Shown here piece by piece: positions 24,312 through 31,315 of a DNA stretch of 32,921 nucleotides (position 1 is its first letter; every line of letters starts with the position of its first letter). Below the pieces are notes generated by a model. It searched no databases. It was given only the letters and a program-made list of their open reading frames with translations, and was not told the origin of the DNA. Location of the stretch: contig CAZQTW010000068.1 in assembly GCA_964596165.1 (NCBI GenBank), positions 1 to 32,921 of the forward strand, read 5' to 3'. Made by a program: the position numbers and the translations under genes. Source of the DNA: CAYUQT01 sp964596165 (GTDB lineage Bacteria; Planctomycetota; Phycisphaerae; UBA1845; JAFGLZ01).

Positions 24312-24497
24312 CTAGAAGAGGAACGGAACCCATGAATCGCAATCAACCGACGTAGGTTGGACCGGCAACCGGACATGCCGCAAGCCGCCCGGCCGCCGGT
24401 GCCACACAGTCCTTCCTACGGACGCGCGACCCGTCACCTTGCCAAACTCCTTTTGTACGTCCAGCCCGATCTGTGGTACCCACTTCTCGGTTCTCAT
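24312..24497 (-). pseudogene. IS110-family transposase N-terminal remnant
   Basis: The minus-strand frame beginning at ATG 24497 reads MRTEKWVPQIGLDVQKEFGK then VTGRASVGRTVWHRR. This matches the opening of IS110-type DEDD transposases as I know them (GLDVHKKFSRVTARDAEGRVVW), with the first catalytic Asp in GLDV. The similarity stops after about 40 residues, the rest is unrelated and a stop follows at 24312; a complete transposase has about 300-400 residues. No terminal repeats can be delimited, as expected for IS110. Confidence 0.5.
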
Positions 24498-24567
24498 GAC
24501 CGTCTCCGTTCTTACGCAGAACCGCCGGACATCGTAACATCCGACACGGAGACCGCCTTTCATGAGA

Positions 24568-25746
24568 TTACTTCGGCTCTTCCACGACCTTCACATTGTC
24601 CCAGTAGAACTCGCCCGGCGGCCAATAGGCGTACGGAATGATGCGAATCCATTGAACCGTCACCGTGATCGCATTGGACATCTTCACGCCCTCCGCCGGA
24701 ATGGTGAAGGTCTCCGAGTAGTGCTGCCACTGCCCGCTGTTGTTCCGGCAGGCCAAATAGGTCCGCCAGACCTCGCGCCGATCCGGCCGGCTCTCTCGCG
24801 CGGTAGCCGGCACCATCGCATAGCCTTTGACGAACAGCTTCGGAAAGAAGAAGTGGTCTCCCTTGCCCGCCAAGTCGGCGAGCACGCGGTAGCGCATGCC
24901 CGGCTTGACTTCGAGGAAGTCGCTGTAGTAGTGAGCCCCGTGAAGCCCCGCGACCGCATCATAATAAGGCGCCTTCGCCCAGATGGGCTTCGGCGCTTCC
25001 GAGGCCGGCGCCCCCGCTCGCCACTTGGCCCACCATTCGTCGGCCTGCTTCTGGATCATCCGCGTGTCCATCTTGATGATCTTGCCGCGGCCGGCGCCCG
25101 TCGGATCGTCAATCCAGTAGGTCGTCCGGCCGTCGACCCGATCCCACCCCGCCGGACGGTCGCCCGCCCCTTCTTCAAAACCGGGATTTCGGCTGATCAT
25201 CGGTCCCAGCTCCTTCGGCTCCGGCACATCGCCGGCCTCAACGGGTTTCCTGACCGCATGGCCGGTCAGCTTCTCCACCGCCGTGTTCAACACCAGCACG
25301 TGGGCCCGCTCGCCCCGCTCGCGCCAGGTCTCGTCGAACCACAGTCGTCCCGGATCGTCCGTAATGTCCACCCCTCTGATCCGCACGATGAGTTCATCAC
25401 CCTCTCGCCGGACCGACCCCCAGATGGCCACCTGCGCGGCCACCTGATGAAGCCACTTGCCCATCTCCTGCGGCGGCGTGTCGAACGGGGGACCTGCCGC
25501 GCCCTCCCCCCACGCTTCCGCAACCTCTGCGGCGCTCAGAACCTGGTAGTTCGTCCGGTCGCCCAGTCGCTTCACCTCCCGGGCGAGCTTCAGGCGAAAG
25601 CTGTCCGTGAATCGCTCGGTGAGCTTGCCATCCGGGCCCGAGAGCGGCAGGATCACCACGATGCGCGGCTTGTCCGCCACGGGTTGGCTTTCCGGCGACG
25701 CGCAAAGCAACGCCGCAATGAACGCGAGACCGCCGTGCATGACCAT
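24568..25746 (-). CDS. Secreted TolB/CsgG-like plus jelly-roll (CBM-like) protein
   Basis: 392 residues. Signal peptide GGLAFIAALLCASP. Residues ~25-165 resemble the N-terminal alpha/beta domain of TolB/CsgG-type proteins (PRIVVILPLSGPDGKLTERF, then YQVLSAAEVAEAW and QVAAQVAIWGSVRREGDEL). After NPGFEEGAGDRPAGWDRVDG the rest is a beta-sandwich of carbohydrate-binding type: YYSDFLEVKPGMRYRVLADL, WQHYSETFTIPAEG and FYWDNVKVVEE, typical of 'NPGFEEG' jelly-roll modules. It is probably exported and binds a glycan or cell-wall ligand; no catalytic site is seen. ATG at 25746 is chosen over TTG at 25755 because GAGGG lies about 9 bases upstream of it. It diverges from the next gene by about 110 bases. 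Confidence 0.8.
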   Translation of the reverse strand: MVMHGGLAFIAALLCASPESQPVADKPRIVVILPLSGPDGKLTERFTDSFRLKLAREVKRLGDRTNYQVLSAAEVAEAWGEGAAGPPFDTPPQEMGKWLHQVAAQVAIWGSVRREGDELIVRIRGVDITDDPGRLWFDETWRERGERAHVLVLNTAVEKLTGHAVRKPVEAGDVPEPKELGPMISRNPGFEEGAGDRPAGWDRVDGRTTYWIDDPTGAGRGKIIKMDTRMIQKQADEWWAKWRAGAPASEAPKPIWAKAPYYDAVAGLHGAHYYSDFLEVKPGMRYRVLADLAGKGDHFFFPKLFVKGYAMVPATARESRPDRREVWRTYLACRNNSGQWQHYSETFTIPAEGVKMSNAITVTVQWIRIIPYAYWPPGEFYWDNVKVVEEPK

Positions 25747-25856
25747 GGCCTTCAACCCTCATGTCGCATTCCGTCCGGCGTATTGCGGATCGGAACGGTT
25801 CGGATTATCTTCGCAACACTCTGAGACGTCGAGCCGCCACGCAGGAGGACCGACCG

Positions 25857-26513
25857 ATGAACCCGCAAGTCCAATACCCGCCGGTGATCCAGCAAAGACG
25901 CACCTTCTGGGCAACGCTTGCCTGGGGCCTCAGCGCCCTGCTGATCACCACGGTGGTCTGCGGCACCATCGTCGTTGTCTACGGCATGAACATCGCCGAC
26001 CGCAAGGCCACAACCTTCATGGACTCCCTGGAGAACGCCGCCCACGGCCTGGCGGCGTTGAAGGATTCCCTCCCTCCGATCTTGGCCGATGCCGTCAATG
26101 ACGAACGTCGGCCCGACTATGCCCGGCAGATCGAAGCCTCTGCAAAGCTGATTCCCGACGATGATCGAAAACACGGCATTCGACCCTCCGTCGAGCTGGT
26201 CAACCGCGGCGACGAGGTCGTTTCCGCCCTCTCGCTTCGTTGGGTCATCCTCAATCAAAACAATGAGCCCGTCGGAGAGCAGAACGAATGGGCCGCCACG
26301 CCCATTGCCGATAAGGACAGTGATTCGCGAGGCCCACTGCTGCCCCGCTCGACCCGGCACTTCGCCGCAAAGCCGGTCTACATCCACAAGAAATACATGG
26401 GCGACGACCTCCGCGTCGAGGTCGAAATCACCGATGTCCGCCTGTGGCTGCCTCCTCCGTCGACGCGGGCTTCGACGACCCGACTTCAACGAACCGGACC
26501 ACCCAGGCGGTAG
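25857..26513 (+). CDS. Membrane-anchored protein of unknown function
   Basis: 218 residues. A short cytoplasmic start is followed by one strong membrane span at about residues 20-43 (ALLITTVVCGTIVVVYG) and then an extracytoplasmic part: DSLENAAHGLAALKDSLPPI is helical, RPSVELVNRGDEVVSALSLR is a beta-type domain and KKYMGDDLRVEVEITDVRLW its last strand. The pattern of a span plus a small beta-sandwich ('FxxK' type) resembles proteins that sense or decorate the envelope, but I know no family. ATG at 25857 has a GCAGGAGG site 8 bases upstream, so the longer frame from 25761 is not used. The last 15 residues are low-complexity Arg/Pro/Thr. It ends 21 bases from the convergent protease gene. Confidence 0.7.
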   Translation: MNPQVQYPPVIQQRRTFWATLAWGLSALLITTVVCGTIVVVYGMNIADRKATTFMDSLENAAHGLAALKDSLPPILADAVNDERRPDYARQIEASAKLIPDDDRKHGIRPSVELVNRGDEVVSALSLRWVILNQNNEPVGEQNEWAATPIADKDSDSRGPLLPRSTRHFAAKPVYIHKKYMGDDLRVEVEITDVRLWLPPPSTRASTTRLQRTGPPRR

Positions 26514-26534
26514 GCAGCTATTCGCCGAAGCAAC

Positions 26535-27890
26535 TCAACGACGGCGGGGACGACGCATCCGCATGGCCGGGGCGCAAGCCGCCAAGACCGAAAGAGGAAG
26601 CGCGGCGCCGGCACCGCACTGCCGCCACTCGCCGTCCGGAAGAATACGCCAGTAGACCTCCGTCTCCGCGTCCGGCAAGAACACGGCCGTAACATGCCGA
26701 TTTGAATTCATCGCGATCACAATCGAATGGGCATCGTCCGCAAAGCCCCAATGGGGGTCGCCCGACTGATTGGGATCGTCGATCAACCACCATCGGAATA
26801 CCCGCCCTTCCGACGGTACCGCCGTGAGCGTCACATGGCTGCCTGCCGAATAGAACGGCCGGTTGGGGTCCGACGACGGCGGGTCCATCGTGACGTGTCC
26901 CAGGTTCGGATCGTTCACCTTCACGTCCAAGGTCATGCCATTCCATTCGTAGTAAATCGGGTGTTCGTCCAGATCCTGAATCCAATACAGCTCACCCCGG
27001 ACATAAATGGTGTCGGGCACCCAGGGGGTGTAAGGCCGGTCGGGATTGCAGATGTCTCGACGAGCGGCATGGTCGAACCGCTCATAGATGCTGATCACCC
27101 CATCGCCGTCCAGGTCGGTCACCGTGCCGTCGAGATCGGCCAGCGCCTGCAACATCGGTACGGCGAAGAATATCGCCGTCATGTCATAGCAGTCGCCGGC
27201 GGTGATCACGGACAGGTGTTGAACGTTCGGCCATGCCTTGCCTCGCACATTGTGAAAGCTGCTGCGCAGGTCGTCGATCAATCCCGCGCCGTAGCAGGGC
27301 GTGACAATGAGGTCCAGGCGATCGATCGGACAACTACCGTAAGTGTTGTTGTGAAGCTGATTGATGATCTCGTCCACGAAGGCGTGGTCGTACACCGGAC
27401 CGTCGGCCAAACGGATTTGAACCTTGGTCGCCGGATCCGTCCTGAGCCGTGCACCATGCCCCGCGATGAACACCCACAGATTTCGGGGCGTGTCCGCATC
27501 GGCCCACATCCGTTCGCCTATGACTCTAAACGCCTCGGCCACGGTGGCCTTGTCCGCCGGCGCGGGATCGAACATCCCCTGTGTCCAGTCGTCCTCGCCA
27601 TCGTTCGCCAAGACCCAGACCTTATTCGGATCGAAATGGTAGACTTGCGTCAAGACTTGGTACGTGCTACGCAGCAACTCCTCGGAGAGCTGATCGTAGG
27701 GCTCCCAGCCGTAGTGAGTGTTTCCACAGATGATGAGACCGTAGCCGCCGTTCGGATAGGCGACGGATTCATTCGGGTCGACTTCGGCTTGAAGCACCGC
27801 CGTCGCTGTCAGAACGACCGCCACCACGACCGCAAGTGCCGAACACCGGCCGCCGTTGGATCCATATGACCGCACCCGTCCCACTCCCAT
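26535..27890 (-). CDS. Exported caspase/legumain-like cysteine protease with EF-hand and sorting tail
   Basis: About 451 residues. A signal-like segment (LAVVVAVVLTATAVLQA) precedes the protease domain: GGYGLIICGNTHYGWEPYD, then VWVLANDGEDDW, the His motif FIAGHGARL (His145) and the Cys motif LIVTPCYGAGL (Cys199). This His-Gly/Cys order is that of the caspase/C13 clan CD. Residues 259-270 (DLDGDGVISIYE) are a perfect 12-residue EF-hand calcium loop within the same domain. Residues 321-404 look like an InlB-type B-repeat (GHVTMDPPSSDPN ... WWLI). The tail has Cys425-Gly, a hydrophobic stretch and Arg-rich end. It is likely exported, calcium-dependent and membrane-tethered or sorted. The start is uncertain: ATG 27890 has GGAGGG directly before it, and GTG 27884 or ATG 27950 are alternatives. 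Confidence 0.78.
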   Translation of the reverse strand: MGVGRVRSYGSNGGRCSALAVVVAVVLTATAVLQAEVDPNESVAYPNGGYGLIICGNTHYGWEPYDQLSEELLRSTYQVLTQVYHFDPNKVWVLANDGEDDWTQGMFDPAPADKATVAEAFRVIGERMWADADTPRNLWVFIAGHGARLRTDPATKVQIRLADGPVYDHAFVDEIINQLHNNTYGSCPIDRLDLIVTPCYGAGLIDDLRSSFHNVRGKAWPNVQHLSVITAGDCYDMTAIFFAVPMLQALADLDGTVTDLDGDGVISIYERFDHAARRDICNPDRPYTPWVPDTIYVRGELYWIQDLDEHPIYYEWNGMTLDVKVNDPNLGHVTMDPPSSDPNRPFYSAGSHVTLTAVPSEGRVFRWWLIDDPNQSGDPHWGFADDAHSIVIAMNSNRHVTAVFLPDAETEVYWRILPDGEWRQCGAGAALPLSVLAACAPAMRMRRPRRR

Positions 27891-28035
27891 CCCTCCAAGC
27901 CGGCCCGACCGGCCCGCGACATCCGCCGCGACATCTATTATAGCCGGCATATCCGGCTTGCTTCCATCGCCGGCTCGGAGCCGGCCCCTGCGTCGGACAC
28001 CGGCTCACATCGTCACTCGTGAGCTTGGGACATGG

Positions 28036-28069
28036 AAAAGGGGCCACCCTGCTTGGAGGGCAGCCCCTT
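28036..28069 (-). terminator. Intrinsic terminator of the small secreted protein genes
   Basis: On the minus strand AAGGGGC and GCCCCTT form a 7-bp stem that continues through CCCT/AGGG near the loop, and the 3' arm runs directly into TTTT. It lies about 55 bases after the stop of the 28125 gene, exactly where a terminator for that minus-strand pair is expected. Confidence 0.75.
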
Positions 28070-28124
28070 CGGTTCTCTGAATCACTTCTCAATTGACGAC
28101 CGCTTCGCCGCCTTCTCGTCCCGG

Positions 28125-28463
28125 TCAGAACAGGCTGGACGTCGACGTAGAGGTGGTACTGGTGGTCGTTGTCGACCCGGTGCCTCCAGCATTTCGGGTA
28201 CCTGCCGTGCCGAACCAGTCGCCACACGCATACGGGATAACACAGGACGGATCCGCGTCATAGTTGGGATAGGTCGTGACCGGCCAGACGACCCACCGAT
28301 ACCAATCGTCCGGCGTGCAGTATGCCTCCGAGAAGATGATCCCGCACGGATTAGCGGCCGTCAGTACCGTTTCAAGACAGGCGAACTCCGTCGTCGTACC
28401 GACGGCCAACGGAGCGATCAACAGGAGAACCGCCGCCAAACGCCGCGTCATAAGCCGCAACAT
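28125..28463 (-). CDS. Small secreted protein with Ser/Thr-rich tail
   Basis: 112 residues. A clear signal peptide (TRRLAAVLLLIAPLAVG) is followed by an about 65-residue body with several Cys and aromatic residues (ACLETVLTAANPCGIIF, YCTPDDWYRWVVWP), and a tail made almost only of Gly, Ser and Thr (TGSTTTTSTTSTSTSSLF). The tail could be a flexible linker, a substrate for O-glycosylation or an anchoring element. I recognise no family. ATG at 28463 is fixed by GGAGG 7 bases upstream; an in-frame TTG at 28469 is too close to that site. It follows a gene of the same design by 66 bases and ends at the terminator, so the two form an operon. Confidence 0.75.
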   Translation of the reverse strand: MLRLMTRRLAAVLLLIAPLAVGTTTEFACLETVLTAANPCGIIFSEAYCTPDDWYRWVVWPVTTYPNYDADPSCVIPYACGDWFGTAGTRNAGGTGSTTTTSTTSTSTSSLF

Positions 28464-28529
28464 ACCCAATCCTCCATGAGTTCCGGTGTCAAGCCCGACG
28501 AATCAAGGCCCGGTAATAGTCGCCCAACG

Positions 28530-28859
28530 TCACAACAGGCCGGCGAGCGAGTTCGGATCCAGCCCACCCAGCAGGTCACTGGTGCTGGTTCCGGTGGTCG
28601 ACGTCCCGCCCCCAAGCAAACTGCTCAAACCACTTGTCGAGGTGCCGCTGGTCGACGAACTCGCGCCTTCGCAATCCAGCAAGAGACCTGCCCCACTGAA
28701 CAGGGTGTCCTTCTGACAAGTGAGGAACCACGTCCAGTTCAGAGCGTAGTTGTACGTCTGGTAAGCAAAAATAGCGCAGTTCTGAAGCACCACGAACAGA
28801 GTTCCCCCCGTCAGGACAAGCACGCAAAGCTTCGCCCGCGACGATCGACGCAAACGCAT
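28530..28859 (-). CDS. Small secreted or membrane-tethered protein with Ser/Thr/Gly-rich tail
   Basis: 109 residues. The N-terminus is very basic (MRLRRSSRAKLCVLVL), then a hydrophobic segment ends in VVLQNCAIFAYQ. A short body contains two further Cys (FLTCQKDTLFSGAG, LLLDCEG) and the last ~45 residues are low complexity (SSSTSGTSTSGLSSLLGGG and so on), ending LGGLDPNSLAGLL. It shares design, though not clear sequence, with the next gene downstream. ATG at 28859 has GGAGG 4 bases upstream. A promoter is visible at 28941-28969. No known family; probably a surface protein. Confidence 0.72.
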   Translation of the reverse strand: MRLRRSSRAKLCVLVLTGGTLFVVLQNCAIFAYQTYNYALNWTWFLTCQKDTLFSGAGLLLDCEGASSSTSGTSTSGLSSLLGGGTSTTGTSTSDLLGGLDPNSLAGLL

Positions 28860-28940
28860 AGATCCTCCGCTCCAATCCGGTGGGAGATGGCGATAAGCAA
28901 GCCTTGTCCGCCCCGCACCACACAGGAAGGCTGCCTAAGG

Positions 28941-28969
28941 ATTATTATCGGCACAAGGGGCGGAATCAA
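28941..28969 (-). promoter_or_regulatory. Promoter of the small secreted protein pair
   Basis: Minus strand TTGATT (28964-28969) and AATAAT (28941-28946, 5 of 6) are separated by exactly 17 bases in the most AT-rich stretch of the region, about 75 bases before the ATG at 28859. Confidence 0.45.
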
Positions 28970-29146
28970 ACTGACAAAAAATTCCTCCTTGCGCGACGGT
29001 ACCGCCCACTCACAACACCCACAACACAAACGTTTTATTATCGGACGTCTCCCTCTCTTAACCCCAGCCTCGCCCAACTTTGCCTTACGCCGGTCTTACC
29101 CCACGTTCTCGTCGTTCCGCATGGGAAATATCAGACTGCGGCAGCC

Positions 29147-29177
29147 TTGACAGCAATGGCCGACCGTCCGGTAGGAT
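29147..29177 (+). promoter_or_regulatory. Candidate promoter of the GH106-like gene
   Basis: A perfect TTGACA (29147-29152) is followed by TAGGAT (29172-29177, 4 of 6) with a 19-base spacer, longer than ideal. The gene starts 108 bases downstream. Confidence 0.3.
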
Positions 29178-29284
29178 GTGCCGTGCTTCCCGGGTTCCGC
29201 TCAGGCAGAAACGACCACGTGGGAACGGGCACCGTTGGCGAACCGCCTTGAGTGCGAATCCCGCCGGACGCGGAAAGGATAATC

Positions 29285-31315
29285 ATGTCGCAACCGATCT
29301 GTCTCACCGTAGTCTTGGCCCTCGGTTTGACCGCCTATGTGTTCGGCGCCGACGCGACGGCATCAGGCGATTCCGTTGCAGGTCTCCCCGGTGATTGGGG
29401 CAAGGCGTGGACCGCGCCCGGTGCCGAACGGCGTCCGCTACAGATCGTCCATGGGGTCCGCCCTGAAGAGGCCACTCCGGAGGCCATGAAGGCCTTCAGA
29501 AAGGCCGGACTGGGCGGAATCGTCTGTAACGTCGCTTTCGCCGAGTACATGACATCGGAGAAGCACTGGCAAACGCTCGTCAGCGCTGTCGATGCGTGTC
29601 GAAAAGCCGGCCTTGTCGTCTGGATCTATGATGAAGACGGCTATCCCAGCGGGGCGGCAGGCGGACTCGTGCTGAAAACGGATCCGGCGTTTGAAAACGT
29701 CGTGCTGACATACGATCCGTCAAAGCCGGATCCGTTCGCCCTGCGACGCGCCTACGAACATACGCACGCGAGTAACAACTATTACGCCGCCCGTCGCTAT
29801 CCCAATCTGATCGACAACGCGGCGATGCAATGCTTCGTCGAAAAGACGCACGACGCCTATTGGCGGCATCTCAAGCCGCATTTCGGCACGACCATCCGGG
29901 CCTTCTTCACCGATGAACCGTCCCTGATGGCCGTCAACCTTGGGCCGCTTTCGGAAAACGTCCGCAGGAACGTGCGAGTTGTGGACCCCATCGATACCCG
30001 CGTCGCCCCCCTGCCCAGTGTCCCGTGGTGCAACGACCTGCCCGACGTATACAGACAACGCTACGCCGAGGACCTTATGCCGCTGCGTCGCAGTCTGTTT
30101 GTGGGTGATTCGCCGGCCGACAGACAAACGCGACGTCGTTTCTGGGCGATGATCGCCGACCTGATCACCGAGCGATACTACGGGCGGATTCAGGAGTGGT
30201 GCCGCGCCCACAACGTCGCCTCCTCGGGCCATAACCTTTGGGAGGAAGAGATCCTTCATCATGTCCCGCTCTATGGCAATGGGCTGAAGGCCCTCAGCCG
30301 CATGGACATACCCGGCATGGACATGCTCTCGTCCGATCCGATGACCGTCGTCCACGGAGGCTGGATGACCGCTGCCTTGCCCCTCTCCGCGGCCCTCTTC
30401 AACGGCGGACGAAGGGTCATGACCGAGATCAGTGACTTTGTTCAGCGGCAAGCCGGCAAGGCGCCCGCGCCGGTGGAGGAAATGCAGGCGGCCGCCGCCT
30501 GGCAGGCCGCCTTGGGCGTCACGGAGTTCACCTCGTACTACGGGTCGATGGGCCGCATTGTGACGGCCGTTGAGGCCGACAAGAACGGCACCGAACAACC
30601 CCGTTCCAAGGCGTATGGCGGCTTTGTCGGACGGCTCAACGCCATCCTGCGAGAGGCGATACCAAACCCGAACGTCCTGCTCTACTATCCGATTTATGAT
30701 CTCTGGGCCGAGTACCTGCCGGTGGCCCAGCCCCTGAAACTGGAGTCCCAGTCGAAGCGAGCCCAACAGATCGTCCGTTCGTTTCGGGGACTCGGGCACC
30801 GCCTGTTGACCTCGCAAATCGGCTTCTGTCTGGTCGACCATGAGTTGCTAAGCACAGCCGAGGTGAAGGACGGCCGAGTGCGCATCAAAGGACATTCCTT
30901 TGATGCGATCGTCCTGCCGTCGGGTGTCGAGCTGCCCGAACCCGCGGCCGGCATCGTCAAGCAGCTCGCTGCTGCGGGCCGAGTCATGCAGGACGGCACC
31001 GCCGAGAACCCTGTGGACCTCGGCAGACTGCGCGGGTTCCACCCCACCGGACACATCACCCCTCCCTGCGATCACGTAATCGTCGGGCGGTTCGTCCGCG
31101 ATGGCCGCGAGATTCTCTTGACAGTGAATGTCGGTCGTACGCCGTACGAAGGTCAACTTAATGTGGACGGCGCTTCGGACGGATGGCTGATGGCCCATCC
31201 GGACACCGGACGGATCGAGCCGTCCCCGGCGGGCGCAACCGGAAAGGTCCCCATTTCGCTACCGACGAACCGGACCCTATTGCTCGTGGGACCTACCCGC
31301 CCGACGGGCCAGTGA
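29285..31315 (+). CDS. Secreted glycoside hydrolase, GH106-like
   Basis: 676 residues. Signal peptide PICLTVVLALGLTAYVFGA. The barrel starts at GLGGIVCNVAFAEY; WIYDEDGYPSGAAGG (113-127) is a loop typical of GH106 alpha-L-rhamnosidase-like proteins, and FFTDEPSLMAVN (about 209-219) carries a probable catalytic or substrate-binding acid (Asp211-Glu212). SSGHNLWEEEILHHVPLYGN and GGRRVMTEISDFVQRQ follow, and the C-terminal part is beta-rich (HVIVGRFVRDGREILLTVNV). GH106 enzymes act on plant or algal rhamnosides; this protein is shorter than typical (about 1000 residues) and may be a divergent branch. ATG at 29285 has AAAGGAT upstream; the open frame to 29252 is not used. Its last 39 bases overlap the end of the convergent beta-helix gene. 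Confidence 0.75.
   Translation: MSQPICLTVVLALGLTAYVFGADATASGDSVAGLPGDWGKAWTAPGAERRPLQIVHGVRPEEATPEAMKAFRKAGLGGIVCNVAFAEYMTSEKHWQTLVSAVDACRKAGLVVWIYDEDGYPSGAAGGLVLKTDPAFENVVLTYDPSKPDPFALRRAYEHTHASNNYYAARRYPNLIDNAAMQCFVEKTHDAYWRHLKPHFGTTIRAFFTDEPSLMAVNLGPLSENVRRNVRVVDPIDTRVAPLPSVPWCNDLPDVYRQRYAEDLMPLRRSLFVGDSPADRQTRRRFWAMIADLITERYYGRIQEWCRAHNVASSGHNLWEEEILHHVPLYGNGLKALSRMDIPGMDMLSSDPMTVVHGGWMTAALPLSAALFNGGRRVMTEISDFVQRQAGKAPAPVEEMQAAAAWQAALGVTEFTSYYGSMGRIVTAVEADKNGTEQPRSKAYGGFVGRLNAILREAIPNPNVLLYYPIYDLWAEYLPVAQPLKLESQSKRAQQIVRSFRGLGHRLLTSQIGFCLVDHELLSTAEVKDGRVRIKGHSFDAIVLPSGVELPEPAAGIVKQLAAAGRVMQDGTAENPVDLGRLRGFHPTGHITPPCDHVIVGRFVRDGREILLTVNVGRTPYEGQLNVDGASDGWLMAHPDTGRIEPSPAGATGKVPISLPTNRTLLLVGPTRPTGQ

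Larger units (their letters stand above)
24147..24567. other. Intergenic stretch with hairpins and transposase remnant
   Basis: No intact gene is present. It holds a GGGG/CCCC hairpin, a perfect 9-base-pair hairpin and, on the minus strand, an IS110-like fragment (listed separately). A seven-codon ATG frame at 24332 has a passable ribosome site but is too short to call. The phrases CAGGGGGACGTACCCCTATT and CAGGGGTCAGAAGG look like the short repeats that accompany REP-type mobile elements; that is an impression, not a match. Confidence 0.4.
28860..29284. other. Divergent intergenic region between small secreted pair and glycosidase
   Basis: It contains two AT-rich patches, one carrying the promoter of the minus-strand pair. 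The 10-mer TTATTATCGG occurs twice in the same orientation (28942-28951 and 29035-29044). A GT-rich stretch lies between them on the minus strand. A weak plus-strand promoter is noted at 29147-29177. No gene is supported here. Confidence 0.45.

Noticed and set aside
24332..24355. Seven-codon ATG frame with a ribosome-like AGAGGAA
   Set aside because: Too short to support, and no regulated gene follows on that strand.
24562..25824. 420-codon plus-strand frame antisense to the TolB-like protein
   Set aside because: Rich in Arg/His/Pro/Leu with no motif; the minus strand has a signal peptide and a coherent fold.
26727..27869. 380-codon plus-strand frame antisense to the protease
   Set aside because: A Val/Arg/His-rich shadow; the minus strand carries the catalytic motifs and EF-hand.
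28860..29251. Frames 28880-29251 (plus) and 28811-29077 (minus) in the divergent region
   Set aside because: Both overlap the promoter of the small secreted pair and lack ribosome sites and recognisable motifs; the minus frame is Cys/Arg-rich shadow sequence.
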